From NCBI GenBank assembly GCA_905221505.1, contig CAJNDL010000018.1, positions 1 to 40,218 on the forward strand: 40,218 nt of DNA, given 5' to 3'. Shown here in pieces: positions 1 through 8,544 of this stretch (position 1 is the stretch's first letter; each line of letters opens with the position of its first letter). The notes beneath the pieces were generated by a model. It ran no database searches and was not told the DNA's origin. It saw only the letters and a program-made list of their open reading frames with translations. This stretch comes from a bacterium. Its GTDB lineage: Bacteria; Bacillota; Bacilli; Lactobacillales; Streptococcaceae. The translations under genes and the position numbers were made by a program.

Positions 1-681
1 GCAGGCGATAAGAGCTTAACAGCAGCCCAACGTGCAGAGAAAGAAAAAGCCGTTGATGATACGAAAGCAGCAGAAGAAGCTAAGATTACAGCAGCAGATG
101 ATGCGGACAAAGTATCAACAGCCAAAACAGCTGGGGTAGCGGCTATTAAAGCAGTTCATACAGCAGGCGATTTAAATGCAGTTAAAAACGCAGCCAAAGC
201 AGACCTAGCGACAGCAGCGGCAGAAGAAAAAGCAGAAATCGCAGGCGATAAGAGCTTAACAGCAGCCCAACGTGCAGAGAAAGAAAAAGCCGTTGATGAT
301 ACGAAAGCAGCAGAAGAGGCTAAGATTACAGCAGCGGATGATGCGGACAAAGTATAAGCAGCCAAAACAGCTGGAGTGACGGCTATTAAAGCAGTGCATA
401 CAGCAGGCGATTTAAATGCAGTTAAAAACGCAGCGAAAGCAGACCTAGCGACAGCAGCGACAGAAGAAAAAGCAGAAATCGCAGGCGATAAGAGCTTAAC
501 AGCAGCCCAACGTGCAGAAAAAGAAAAAGCCGTTGATGATACGAAAGCAGCAGAAGAGGCTAAGATTACAGCAGCAGATGATGCAGATAAAGTAGCAGCA
601 GCCAAAACAGCTGGAGTGGCAGCTATTAAAGCAGTGCATACAGCAGGCGATTTAAATGCAGTTAAAAACGCAGCAAAAGCA
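1..681 (+). repeat. Tandem 240-bp coding repeats (two full, one partial)
   Basis: Copies start at 1, 241 and 481, each 240 bp (80 codons). The third stops at about 681, where the LPXTG region begins. The copies are nearly identical at the DNA level, with only scattered substitutions. This implies recent expansion or gene conversion. The array continues to the left of the window. Confidence 0.93.
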
Positions 682-798
682 TTACCTAATACTGGTACAG
701 TAAAATCAACATTAGCTATTCCAGTTGCAATTACAAGTGCTTTACTTGGTTTAGGTCTTGTAGGAGGACGTCGTCGTAAAGAGGATGAAGAAGTTTAA
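1..798 (+). pseudogene. 3' part of an LPXTG cell-wall-anchored repeat protein, interrupted by an in-frame stop
   Basis: The 5' end lies outside the window. Reading frame 1 encodes alanine- and lysine-rich helical repeats of 80 residues that resemble the DUF1542 type found in Gram-positive adhesins. The C-terminus has a complete sorting signal: LPNTG at 682-696, a hydrophobic stretch, then the charged tail GGRRRKEDEEV and stop at 796-798. The frame is broken by TAA at 355-357, where the sister repeats have TCA (118-120 lies in the equivalent region) or GCA, so a single base change would explain it. Downstream of the stop the frame stays open for 146 codons to the anchor. As read, the protein would be released without sortase anchoring, or is not made in full. 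A sequencing or assembly error in the repeat array is the main alternative. Confidence 0.8.
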
Positions 799-857
799 TC
801 AGTATATTTACTTGCTAAAATGGCTAGCAAATTTGTAAAAGTAGAATAATTATCTAA

Positions 858-907
858 AACCTCCAGATTAGTGAATTCAATCATAGTTCCTAATCTGGAG
901 GTTTTTT
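858..907 (+). terminator. Intrinsic terminator of the surface-protein gene
   Basis: A perfect 13-bp stem pairs 858-870 with 891-903 (AACCTCCAGATTA and its complement). It has a 20-nt loop and a run of T on the plus strand. Confidence 0.88.
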
Positions 908-912
908 ATAGT

Positions 913-1121
913 TCAATTGACTATAAAACGACCGAGTTTGAACTGGAAGTCTCCAATTATCCGATGAAGAAGAAGTTTCTGGGATTCAAAAAGACCAGAT
1001 TCCAAATTTGGATCTGGCCTATGATATGTTACCCTTGATGGAAATGATGGAAGCTCCTGACAAGTCAGAGTTTTTCTACCGCCACCGTACAGAAGATGGC
1101 TGGGAGAAAGAGATTTTTTAG
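913..1121 (+). pseudogene. C-terminal remnant of an unrecognised gene, frameshifted
   Basis: From 963 to the TAG at 1119-1121 there is an open frame ending in the residues EFFYRHRTEDGWEKEIF, with protein-like composition. It has no start codon with a ribosome binding site. Upstream, the frame through 928-959 reads KTTEFELEVSNY and continues sensibly into this one only if one base is missing near 960. This looks like the tail of a decayed gene with its 5' part lost. The tail overlaps the 3' end of niaR on the other strand. I do not recognise the family. Confidence 0.5.
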
Positions 1122-1633
1122 TCTTTTACTAAATAACCAAGCTGATCCAAGGCCTCCTCGATATAGTGGAGGTCTTGTTGTGTTTCGGCTTCGACTAGGT
1201 GGTAATGGATGCCATCTGTCAATTCAGACAGAGGTCTAAAGTCAGAATGCTCGACTTGTTCTAGAAAATGTTGCACATCTCTGCGACAAGACAGTTTCAG
1301 CAAGGTTTCAATTTCTCCATAAACGGGATGGTCAATCAAAGTATTCTGGACACGCCCTCCATTATCGACGATAGCAAGGAGTTCCTGACCGATTTCTTCA
1401 ACTTCATGTTTGACTTTGAAAAGTTTGTGGACGTATGGATTGGTATCAATTTGCTTATAGATGTAGCCACGGTTGGTGGATAGGATAGGAGCGCCATCGG
1501 CTCTCAAAATTGCAATGTCCTGTACAATGACCTGACGTGTGACGTGAAAATGCTCAGCCAAACTTTGACCATTTAGGGCTTTAGGAGCTTCTTTCAAGAC
1601 TTGGAGCAGGGCTTGTTTGCGATCTTTTGTCAT
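1118..1633 (-). CDS. niaR: NiaR family transcriptional repressor (HTH plus 3H domain)
   Basis: This 171-residue protein has an N-terminal winged helix-turn-helix of the HTH_11 type (about residues 5-60, with QSLAEHFHVTRQVIVQDI as the recognition region). It is followed by a 3H domain with the conserved histidines in DHPVYGE and GIHYHLVEAE. In Firmicutes this architecture is the niacin-responsive repressor NiaR (YrxA), which shuts off NAD salvage and niacin transport genes when nicotinate is plentiful. It lies 11 nt downstream of the ECF niacin transporter gene on the same strand. The two therefore form a small operon, and the regulator probably controls its own transcription. The length is normal for the family. 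Confidence 0.9.
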   Translation of the reverse strand: MTKDRKQALLQVLKEAPKALNGQSLAEHFHVTRQVIVQDIAILRADGAPILSTNRGYIYKQIDTNPYVHKLFKVKHEVEEIGQELLAIVDNGGRVQNTLIDHPVYGEIETLLKLSCRRDVQHFLEQVEHSDFRPLSELTDGIHYHLVEAETQQDLHYIEEALDQLGYLVKD

Positions 1634-1644
1634 AGTTCTTCCTT

Positions 1645-2172
1645 TTACCGGCGTTTTCGAAGCACTTTATAGACAGCTAGTGCTAATGTATAGTCTACCA
1701 TACTATGGATAATTGTGCCAAAGCCAACTAGCACAAATAGAACATAGAACATATTTTCTACATTGGTACCGGAAGTTGCGTAAAAAAGCACACAGGCTAA
1801 TACTTCAGCAAGGGCGTGAACGACAGCCAAAACAAAGTTGAAAATCCAGGAAGATTTTGCTTTATCTAGGGTATCGGGGAATTTTTGTAGATAAAGTGCT
1901 CCCAAAGTTCCAAAAAAGATATGGGAAAAAGCTCGAAAAACGATAACCATAGGATAGCCAGCCATCAAAAATCCAAAACTAGAGGCTAGGATGACAAAAA
2001 CTGCCATCAAGGGCGATAAGAACATAGCGATAAAAATAGCGATGTGGCTCCCCAGAGTATAGGAAGCTGGTGGAATGACTATCTTAAAAGGCATGACAAT
2101 GGGAATTAAGATCGCAATAGCCGTTAAGAGGGCTGTCATTGTCATAAATTGTGTCTTTTTCCGTGTATTCAT
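1645..2172 (-). CDS. niaX: ECF transporter S component, niacin (NiaX type)
   Basis: The integral membrane protein has about 175 residues and six hydrophobic segments. It belongs to the substrate-binding (S) component class of energy-coupling-factor vitamin transporters, which borrow a shared EcfT/EcfA module. The start chosen is ATG at 2170-2172 (MNTRKKTQFMTMTALL). It has a good AAGGAG six bases upstream; a longer frame to 2214 would read through the promoter and lacks such a site. Neighbourhood with niaR, and the known NiaR-NiaX pairing in streptococci, points to nicotinate or nicotinamide as ligand. The substrate is inferred from context. Confidence 0.85.
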   Translation of the reverse strand: MNTRKKTQFMTMTALLTAIAILIPIVMPFKIVIPPASYTLGSHIAIFIAMFLSPLMAVFVILASSFGFLMAGYPMVIVFRAFSHIFFGTLGALYLQKFPDTLDKAKSSWIFNFVLAVVHALAEVLACVLFYATSGTNVENMFYVLFVLVGFGTIIHSMVDYTLALAVYKVLRKRR

Positions 2173-2190
2173 AAGAATCTCCTTTTTATC

Positions 2191-2214
2191 TGTATATACA
2201 CTAGTATAGTACAA
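2191..2214 (-). promoter_or_regulatory. Promoter and possible NiaR operator of niaX-niaR
   Basis: On the minus strand TATACT (2203-2208) is a good -10 for niaX. It is embedded in an imperfect palindrome centred on ACTAGT (about 2200-2205), with further TA-rich flanks. A repressor bound here would block the promoter. Assignment to NiaR is inference from position; I did not match it to a verified consensus. Confidence 0.4.
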
Positions 2215-2308
2215 TAAAGAAGATAATAAAGCAAGGATTTACTTAGGCCTATAAGTCATTTTAAGTTAAAGACTCGTAAACATTTCACTAAAAATCCAAC
2301 TATATAGA

Positions 2309-2346
2309 GCAAAATCTCCACCTTCAAGCTTGAAAGCGGAGATTGT
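2309..2346 (-). terminator. Terminator of the coaB-coaC-ECF operon
   Basis: An inverted repeat joins 2313-2319 (AATCTCC) with 2338-2344 (GGAGATT), with a further inner palindrome TTCAAGCTTGAA. On the minus strand it follows the ECF gene stop directly and is trailed by TTTT. T-rich sequence on the other side could make it bidirectional. Confidence 0.7.
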
Positions 2347-2348
2347 TT

Positions 2349-2912
2349 TTATTTTTTCAAAGTTTGTAGTCTTGGAACAATGGCTAGGGTTAGAACTGCG
2401 GAAATAACTAATTCGGCAATTGAGTTTGTTGAAATAACAGTTGCCAGAAGAAGTTGGATATTTCCATTATAAACATTTCCAAATAGGAAGAAGATTCCTC
2501 CAAGGACAAAGATAGTATTTGTCAAGGAACCAAGGGCACCAGCTAGAATCAGACCGGTCTTGTTTTTCATCAGTTTATAGACTAGATAAGGAGTTAAACC
2601 AATCAAAATACGTGGGACGATGGCAATGATAGCTGAGTAGATGTTTCCGTTTGGTACAAATGGAGAGAAGAGGTAGCTTGTCGGTAGAATTGTAATTGTG
2701 TTAACTGTCAAGCTAAGTAATCCCATCAAAAATCCAAGTGTAACCCCAACTCGTGGACCGTAAATAATGCTGGCAATAATGACAGGAATATGAACGATAG
2801 TCGGTTTGATTGGGAATGGAAAAAGGTTAAAGATAAGTGAGCTTAGAAAATGAATCACAAGCATGGTTGCAAAAAAGATAGCAATGGGTGCAATATTAGA
2901 GCGTTTTTTCAT
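2349..2912 (-). CDS. ECF transporter S component, probably for pantothenate
   Basis: The 187-residue protein has five to six hydrophobic segments and the ECF S-component pattern. Its start overlaps the end of coaC by 17 nt, so it is translated from the coaB-coaC message. Because CoaB and CoaC act directly on phosphopantothenate, the likely cargo is pantothenate or a related CoA precursor (a PanT-like role). No ligand-specific motif is recognised, so the substrate is an inference from operon context. The fold class is much surer than the ligand. Confidence 0.8.
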   Translation of the reverse strand: MKKRSNIAPIAIFFATMLVIHFLSSLIFNLFPFPIKPTIVHIPVIIASIIYGPRVGVTLGFLMGLLSLTVNTITILPTSYLFSPFVPNGNIYSAIIAIVPRILIGLTPYLVYKLMKNKTGLILAGALGSLTNTIFVLGGIFFLFGNVYNGNIQLLLATVISTNSIAELVISAVLTLAIVPRLQTLKK

Positions 2913-3447
2913 CGAGAGTTTCCTTTATTCTTTCTAAAATAATTGTGAGGTCGGCTAAGGCTCCTCGTCCATGGTCTCCGCAAGCTAGTAGGGATTCTTT
3001 AGGAGCAATCAGATGATAGCCGTAGGTTTCTAATGTTTTCAGATTAGCCTGAGTTGCTGGATGGTCATACATTTTTGTATTCATAGCAGGTGCGATGAGT
3101 TTGGGAATATGACTGGGCAAGGCTAGAGCTGTACTGGTCACCATGTTGTCCGCAAAGCCGTGGGCAAGTTTTGCAATAGTATTAGCAGTTGCAGGAGCCA
3201 CGATAAATAAATCTGTTTTTTTTCCAAGTTCGATATGATTGACTTGATCTGGATAGGGTTCCTTCATGACATCTAGGTGGACAGAATTCTGTGAGAGTAC
3301 TTGTAGTGTCAAAGGTTGGATAAACTTTGTAGCAGCCTCAGTCATTAAGACAGTGACTTGATGACCTTGTTTTTTTAGAGAACTGACTAAATCTGCCGAC
3401 TTGTAAGAGGCGATTGACCCCGTTACAGCCAAGAGAATGTGTGCCAT
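2896..3447 (-). CDS. coaC: Phosphopantothenoylcysteine decarboxylase
   Basis: This FMN-dependent flavoprotein decarboxylates 4'-phosphopantothenoyl-cysteine to 4'-phosphopantetheine, the third step of CoA synthesis. Visible motifs are GSIASYKSADL near residue 10, the catalytic-type His in NHIELG (about residue 71), PAMNTKM (about 120-126) and the Cys of ACGDHGRG (about 156). Length is 183 residues. In most bacteria CoaB and CoaC are fused; here, as is usual in streptococci, they are separate genes with coaB 11 nt upstream. Confidence 0.95.
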   Translation of the reverse strand: MAHILLAVTGSIASYKSADLVSSLKKQGHQVTVLMTEAATKFIQPLTLQVLSQNSVHLDVMKEPYPDQVNHIELGKKTDLFIVAPATANTIAKLAHGFADNMVTSTALALPSHIPKLIAPAMNTKMYDHPATQANLKTLETYGYHLIAPKESLLACGDHGRGALADLTIILERIKETLDEKTL

Positions 3448-3458
3448 AGCTTTCCTTT

Positions 3459-4148
3459 CTAAGAATGATAGGCTTGAATTTTTTCAAGGAGGAGTTTTGC
3501 AATTTCTTCTTTAGTCTGGACTGCTTGAAGATGATCTTTCTCAACAAAGATCGCGCGGTGTTGATCTGCTGAAATTTGAGTCAGATCATTTGCAATAATC
3601 AAGTCTGCTTGGTTTTTGATAAGACTTTTTCTCGCAATGTCAACCAGATGGTCTTGACTAACATCAACCAGCAGTTTGAAGCCAATCAGATGAATAGCAG
3701 GATTCCATTCCTTGACTAAAGAGATGATTTTGGGTGTCTTTTTTAGGAATAAAACCTGAACCTCATCAGTTGAAGAAATCTTAGCCTGATGATTATGCTT
3801 GTTTAAAAATTCCTCTAGATTGGAACTAGCCTGAACTTCCTCCAGCCCTGTCATATAAACAGGAGTGTAGTCAGAAACAGCCATAGAATGAATCAAAACC
3901 TGATAGTCCTTGACACGTTCTTGCATTTCTAATAGAAGGTCCTTGGTATTAGTAATTTCTCGAATACTTAGGTTGGGATGGGTTGCTGGTTTCAGAGCTC
4001 GTTTTGTAGTAATTAAACAAACTTCATGCCCAGCAGCAAGCAAGCATTCTGTGATGATTTTCCCCAAGCGACCTGTAGAATGGTTAGTGATAGAGCGGAC
4101 GCTATCGATAGCTTCACTGGTACCGCCCGATGTAACTAAAATTTTCAT
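3459..4148 (-). CDS. coaB: Phosphopantothenate--cysteine ligase
   Basis: CoaB joins 4'-phosphopantothenate to cysteine, the step before CoaC. The N-terminus MKILVTSGGTSEAIDSVR and the following NHSTGRLG match the DFP/CoaB nucleotide-binding region. The later IIANDLTQI segment also fits. Taking the ATG at 4146-4148 gives about 229 residues. A longer GTG-initiated frame to 4163 would start inside the -10 box. No Shine-Dalgarno sequence precedes the ATG, and the promoter sits so close that the mRNA is probably leaderless. First gene of coaB-coaC-ECF. Confidence 0.93.
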   Translation of the reverse strand: MKILVTSGGTSEAIDSVRSITNHSTGRLGKIITECLLAAGHEVCLITTKRALKPATHPNLSIREITNTKDLLLEMQERVKDYQVLIHSMAVSDYTPVYMTGLEEVQASSNLEEFLNKHNHQAKISSTDEVQVLFLKKTPKIISLVKEWNPAIHLIGFKLLVDVSQDHLVDIARKSLIKNQADLIIANDLTQISADQHRAIFVEKDHLQAVQTKEEIAKLLLEKIQAYHS

Positions 4149-4154
4149 AGCACT

Positions 4155-4183
4155 ATTGTACACAAAAATAAACGGTAAGTAAA
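4155..4183 (-). promoter_or_regulatory. Promoter of coaB, leaderless configuration
   Basis: Minus strand TTTACT (4178-4183), 17 bp, then TACAAT (4155-4160). Only six bases separate the -10 from the coaB ATG, so transcription should begin at or next to the A of the start codon. Confidence 0.65.
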
Positions 4184-4221
4184 ATGAAAGCGATAAATTT
4201 TTGGTAAAAACGAAGATTTAC

Positions 4222-4238
4222 TATAGTTTCAAACTATA
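4222..4238. repeat. Short perfect inverted repeat in the coaB-fhs intergenic region
   Basis: TATAGTTT, one base, AAACTATA: an 8-bp perfect inverted repeat with a 1-nt centre. It lies between the divergent coaB and fhs promoters. It could be an operator or a decayed element end; its function is unknown. Confidence 0.6.
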
Positions 4239-4335
4239 AAGCCATATAAAATTTAAGAAAGGAGTCTAAAAACCTTAAAAATAGGGATATTTACGAACGT
4301 TTAGAGAGTTTAAGGGTGTTAAAAATCTTGTTTTG

Positions 4336-4344
4336 TGTTATAAT
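4336..4344 (+). promoter_or_regulatory. Extended -10 promoter of fhs
   Basis: TGTTATAAT at 4336-4344 is a perfect TATAAT with a TGn extension. A -35 is not obvious. The ribosome binding site GAGGAG lies just before the ATG at 4378. Confidence 0.7.
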
Positions 4345-4377
4345 GAATTATCATATAAGAGGTTAGAGGAGTTTTGA

Positions 4378-6048
4378 ATGAAAACAGATATTGAAATCGC
4401 ACAGAGTATTGAGTTGAAGCCAATCGTTGATGTTGTAGAGAAACTGGGTATTTCTTACGATGATTTGGAGTTGTATGGAAAATACAAGGCTAAGCTCAGC
4501 TTTGATAAAATTCGTGCAGTTGAGAGTAATCCAGTCGGTAAATTAATTTTGGTTACTGCCATCAACCCAACACCAGCAGGTGAAGGAAAATCAACTATTA
4601 CCATTGGTCTGGCGGATGCCTTGAATAAGATTGGCAAGAAAACCATGATTGCTATCCGCGAACCATCTCTTGGTCCAGTAATGGGGATTAAGGGTGGTGC
4701 TGCTGGTGGTGGTTATGCCCAAGTGCTGCCAATGGAAGACATCAACCTCCACTTTACTGGAGACATGCATGCCATTACAACTGCTAATAATGCTCTTTCA
4801 GCATTGATTGACAACCACTTGCACCAAGGAAATGAGCTAGGAATTGACCAACGTCGTATCCTCTGGAAACGTGTAGTGGACTTGAACGACCGTGCTCTTC
4901 GCCATGTGACCGTTGGACTTGGTGGTCCTCTAAATGGTATTCCACGTGAGGATGGCTTTGATATTACAGTTGCTTCAGAAATCATGGCCATTCTTTGCTT
5001 GGCGACGGACATTGCGGACTTGAAACGTCGTTTGGCCAACATCGTTATTGGTTATCGCTATGATCGTACACCAGTTTCTGTTGGTGATTTGCAGGTTGAA
5101 GGTGCCTTGGCTTTGATTTTGAAGGATGCTATTAAGCCAAACTTGGTTCAGACAATTTACGGTACACCTGCCTTTGTACATGGTGGTCCATTTGCCAATA
5201 TCGCTCACGGATGTAACTCTGTTTTGGCTACAAGCACAGCCCTTCACTTGGCTGATTATACTGTTACTGAAGCTGGTTTTGGTGCGGACCTTGGTGCTGA
5301 GAAATTCCTTGATATCAAGACACCAAACTTGCCAACTTCTCCAGATGCAGTTGTCATTGTCGCAACCCTTCGTGCCCTTAAGATGAATGGTGGTGTGGCT
5401 AAAGACGCTCTGACTGAAGAAAATGTAGAGGCAGTTCGTGCAGGTTTTGCTAACTTGAAACGCCACGTTGAAAATATCCGCAAGTTCGGTATTCCAGCAG
5501 TTGTTGCGATTAACGAATTTGTTTCTGATACAGAAGCTGAAATCGTAGCCTTGAAAGAACTCTGTGCTTCTATTGATGTGCCAGTTGAGTTGGCTAGTGT
5601 CTGGGCTGATGGGGCAGAAGGTGGAGTAGCGCTTGCAGAAACACTTGTCAAGACTATCTCTGAAAACCCAGCCAACTACACTCGTCTTTATGACAATGAT
5701 CTTTCTGTCCAAGAAAAGATTGAAAAAATTGTCACTGAAATCTATCGTGGTAGCAAAGTGAACTTTGAGAAGAAAGCTCAAACACAAATTGCTCAAATCG
5801 TTCAAAACGGTTGGGATAAATTGCCGATCTGTATGGCTAAAACTCAGTATAGTTTCTCTGACAATCCAAATGCCCTTGGAGCACCAGAAAACTTTGAAAT
5901 TACCATTCGTGAATTGGTACCAAAATTAGGTGCAGGCTTTATCGTTGCCCTAACTGGTGATGTTATGACTATGCCGGGTCTTCCAAAACGACCAGCAGCC
6001 CTCAACATGGATGTTGAAAGCGATGGAACAGTTCTAGGCTTGTTCTAG
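4378..6048 (+). CDS. fhs: Formate--tetrahydrofolate ligase
   Basis: This enzyme makes 10-formyl-tetrahydrofolate from formate, ATP and tetrahydrofolate, feeding purine synthesis and initiator tRNA formylation. The 556-residue length is standard. The P-loop-like TPAGEGKS sits at about residues 65-72, followed by [22 protein letters not shown] and the ribose-binding region typical of the family. The protein is cytosolic and is normally a homotetramer. It is transcribed alone from its own extended -10 promoter and followed by an intrinsic terminator. glyA in this window supplies the other main one-carbon entry point. Confidence 0.97.
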   Translation: MKTDIEIAQSIELKPIVDVVEKLGISYDDLELYGKYKAKLSFDKIRAVESNPVGKLILVTAINPTPAGEGKSTITIGLADALNKIGKKTMIAIREPSLGPVMGIKGGAAGGGYAQVLPMEDINLHFTGDMHAITTANNALSALIDNHLHQGNELGIDQRRILWKRVVDLNDRALRHVTVGLGGPLNGIPREDGFDITVASEIMAILCLATDIADLKRRLANIVIGYRYDRTPVSVGDLQVEGALALILKDAIKPNLVQTIYGTPAFVHGGPFANIAHGCNSVLATSTALHLADYTVTEAGFGADLGAEKFLDIKTPNLPTSPDAVVIVATLRALKMNGGVAKDALTEENVEAVRAGFANLKRHVENIRKFGIPAVVAINEFVSDTEAEIVALKELCASIDVPVELASVWADGAEGGVALAETLVKTISENPANYTRLYDNDLSVQEKIEKIVTEIYRGSKVNFEKKAQTQIAQIVQNGWDKLPICMAKTQYSFSDNPNALGAPENFEITIRELVPKLGAGFIVALTGDVMTMPGLPKRPAALNMDVESDGTVLGLF

Positions 6049-6068
6049 TATATTGCAATTGAATTCAA

Positions 6069-6103
6069 ATGAGTTTGGAAATACTATCCAAGCTCATTTT
6101 CTT
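6069..6103 (+). terminator. Intrinsic terminator of fhs
   Basis: Stem ATGAGTTTGGA (6069-6079) pairs with TCCAAGCTCAT (6087-6097) with one G-U pair, followed by TTTTCTTG. Confidence 0.8.
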
Positions 6104-6168
6104 GTCTAGATATAAGGAGTTGCCTTCTACACGTAACCAGTCTAGGTAAAGATATTTTCCCTGAATTC

Positions 6169-6177
6169 TGATATAAT
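6169..6177 (+). promoter_or_regulatory. Extended -10 promoter of pcrA
   Basis: TGATATAAT (6169-6177) has a perfect -10 with TGn. No clear -35. It lies 34 nt before the pcrA ATG. Confidence 0.65.
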
Positions 6178-6210
6178 AGAAATATTGACTTCAAGAGTAA
6201 GGAAGAGAAG

Positions 6211-8502
6211 ATGAACGCATTATTGAATGGAATGAATGACCGTCAGGCTGAGGCGGTACAAACGACAGAAGGTCCCTTGTTAATCATGGCGGGAGCTGGT
6301 TCTGGGAAGACCCGTGTTTTGACCCACCGCATTGCTTATCTGATTGATGAAAAGCTGGTCAATCCTTGGAATATCTTGGCCATTACCTTTACTAACAAAG
6401 CTGCGCGTGAGATGAAAGAGCGTGCTTATAGCCTTAATCCAGCAACTCAGGACTGTCTGATTGCGACCTTTCACTCCATGTGTGTTCGTATCTTGCGTCG
6501 TGATGCGGACCATATTGGCTACAACAGAAATTTCACTATTGTAGATCCTGGTGAACAGCGAACACTTATGAAACGTATTCTCAAACAGTTGAACCTGGAT
6601 CCTAAAAAATGGAATGAGCGGAGCATCTTAGGAACTATTTCCAATGCTAAGAATGATTTGATTGATGATGTTGCCTATGCTGCCCAAGCTGGCGATATGT
6701 ATACGCAAATCGTAGCCCAGTGTTATACAGCCTATCAGAAAGAACTTCGTCAGTCTGAGTCTGTTGACTTTGATGATTTGATTATGCTGACCTTGCGTCT
6801 CTTTGATCAAAATCCTGATGTTTTGACCTACTATCAGCAGAAATTTCAGTACATCCACGTTGATGAGTACCAAGATACTAACCATGCCCAGTACCAATTG
6901 GTCAAACTCTTGGCTTCGCGCTTTAAAAATATCTGTGTAGTTGGGGATGCGGACCAATCTATCTACGGTTGGCGTGGTGCTGATATGCAGAATATCTTGG
7001 ACTTCGAAAAGGATTATCCTCAAGCCAAGGTTGTCTTGTTGGAGGAAAATTACCGCTCAACGAAGACCATCCTCCAAGCGGCCAATGAGGTTATTAAAAA
7101 CAATAAAAATCGCCGTCCTAAGAATCTCTGGACTCAAAATGCGGATGGAGAGCAAATCGTTTACTATCGTGCCAATGATGAACTGGACGAGGCTGTATTT
7201 GTAGCCAGAACCATCGATGAACTTAGTCGCAGTCAAAACTTCCTTCACAAGGATTTTGCAGTTCTCTATCGTACAAATGCGCAGTCCCGTACCATTGAGG
7301 AAGCCCTGCTCAAGTCTAACATTCCTTATACCATGGTTGGCGGAACCAAGTTCTACAGCCGTAAGGAAATTCGTGATATTATTGCCTACCTCAACCTTAT
7401 TGCCAATTTGAGTGATAATATTAGTTTTGAACGTATTATTAACGAGCCTAAACGTGGAATTGGCCCAGGTACTGTTGAGAAAATCCGTGATTTTGCCAAT
7501 ATGCAAAACATGTCCATGCTAGATGCTTCTGCCAATATCATGTTGTCTGGCATCAAAGGAAAAGCAGCCCAATCTATCTGGGATTTTGCCAATATGATTC
7601 TGGATTTGCGGGAGAAACTGGATCAATTAACTATTACAGAGTTGGTTGAGGCTGTCCTAGAAAAAACAGGTTACGTCGATATTCTTAATGCCCAAGCGAC
7701 CTTAGAAAGCAAGGCTCGGGTAGAAAACATCGAGGAGTTCCTCTCTGTGACGAAAAACTTTGATGATACCTCTGATGGTCCAGAAGAGGAAACTGGTCTG
7801 GATAAACTGAGTCGTTTCTTAAATGACTTGGCCTTGATTGCCGACACAGATTCAGGTAGTCAGGAGACATCAGAAGTGACCTTGATGACCCTGCATGCTG
7901 CCAAAGGTCTCGAGTTTCCAGTTGTCTTTTTGATTGGGATGGAAGAAAATGTCTTTCCGCTTAGCCGTGCGGCTGAAGATCAAGATGAATTGGAAGAAGA
8001 GCGTCGTCTTGCCTATGTAGGTATCACACGTGCAGAGAAAATTCTCTATCTGACCAATGCCAACTCACGCCTGCTTTTTGGTCGTACCAACTACAATCGT
8101 CCGACTCGTTTTATTAACGAAATCAGTTCAGACTTGCTTGAGTATCAAGGATTGGCCCGTCCAGCAAATACAAGCTTTAAGGCATCTTATAGCAGTGGTG
8201 GTCTTGCCTTCGGTCAAGGTATGAGTCTTGCCCAGGCTCTTCAGGACCGTAAACGCAGTGCGGCACCAAAAACTATCCAGTCAAGCGGCCTTCCATTTGG
8301 TCAATTTTCAGCTGGTGTAAAATCAGCGTCTAGCGAGACAAATTGGTCCATTGGTGACATTGCTCTCCACAAGAAATGGGGAGAGGGAACCGTTCTGGAA
8401 GTTTCAGGTAGCGGTGCTACACAGGAATTGAAAATCAATTTCCCAGAAGTAGGTTTGAAAAAACTTTTAGCCAGTGTGGCCCCAATTGAGAAAAAACTTT
8501 AA
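6211..8502 (+). CDS. pcrA: ATP-dependent 3'-5' DNA helicase PcrA (UvrD/Rep family)
   Basis: This superfamily 1A helicase is needed for nucleotide excision repair, plasmid rolling-circle replication and clearing of RecA filaments or stalled polymerase. The sequence shows the Q-motif region near the N-terminus, Walker [10 protein letters not shown] at about residues 27-35, a Walker B/DExx motif [12 protein letters not shown] near 217, [10 protein letters not shown] just after, and the late motifs [14 protein letters not shown] and [14 protein letters not shown]. The C-terminal 60 residues ([17 protein letters not shown]) form the Tudor-like domain seen in PcrA that contacts RNA polymerase. At 763 residues it is full length. 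A terminator hairpin separates it from radC. Confidence 0.96.
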   Translation: MNALLNGMNDRQAEAVQTTEGPLLIMAGAGSGKTRVLTHRIAYLIDEKLVNPWNILAITFTNKAAREMKERAYSLNPATQDCLIATFHSMCVRILRRDADHIGYNRNFTIVDPGEQRTLMKRILKQLNLDPKKWNERSILGTISNAKNDLIDDVAYAAQAGDMYTQIVAQCYTAYQKELRQSESVDFDDLIMLTLRLFDQNPDVLTYYQQKFQYIHVDEYQDTNHAQYQLVKLLASRFKNICVVGDADQSIYGWRGADMQNILDFEKDYPQAKVVLLEENYRSTKTILQAANEVIKNNKNRRPKNLWTQNADGEQIVYYRANDELDEAVFVARTIDELSRSQNFLHKDFAVLYRTNAQSRTIEEALLKSNIPYTMVGGTKFYSRKEIRDIIAYLNLIANLSDNISFERIINEPKRGIGPGTVEKIRDFANMQNMSMLDASANIMLSGIKGKAAQSIWDFANMILDLREKLDQLTITELVEAVLEKTGYVDILNAQATLESKARVENIEEFLSVTKNFDDTSDGPEEETGLDKLSRFLNDLALIADTDSGSQETSEVTLMTLHAAKGLEFPVVFLIGMEENVFPLSRAAEDQDELEEERRLAYVGITRAEKILYLTNANSRLLFGRTNYNRPTRFINEISSDLLEYQGLARPANTSFKASYSSGGLAFGQGMSLAQALQDRKRSAAPKTIQSSGLPFGQFSAGVKSASSETNWSIGDIALHKKWGEGTVLEVSGSGATQELKINFPEVGLKKLLASVAPIEKKL

Positions 8503-8508
8503 TTTTCC

Positions 8509-8544
8509 ATCCTTCTCACGAATAATAAAGTGAGGAGGATTTTT
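8509..8544 (+). terminator. Hairpin between pcrA and radC that also covers the radC ribosome binding site
   Basis: ATCCTTCTCAC (8509-8519) pairs with GTGAGGAGGAT (8530-8540), an 11-bp stem with one G-U pair and a 10-nt loop, followed by TTTTT. It has intrinsic-terminator form for pcrA. The 3' arm contains GAGGAGG, the radC Shine-Dalgarno sequence, five to six bases before the ATG at 8545. Confidence 0.75.

Noticed and set aside
156..605. 149-codon minus-strand open frame in the surface-protein repeats
   Set aside because: It is the antisense of the alanine-rich repeats. The alanine/serine-rich text follows from reverse reading of GCA and GCT codons.
1268..1483. 71-codon plus-strand open frame inside niaR
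   Set aside because: Shadow of the well-supported minus-strand niaR.
4975..5805. 276-codon minus-strand open frame inside fhs
   Set aside because: It is a codon-bias shadow of fhs with cysteine- and asparagine-rich non-protein text and no start signals.
8530..8544. GTG start for radC six residues upstream
   Set aside because: It would lie within the terminator hairpin and lacks its own ribosome binding site; the ATG at 8545 has a strong one.
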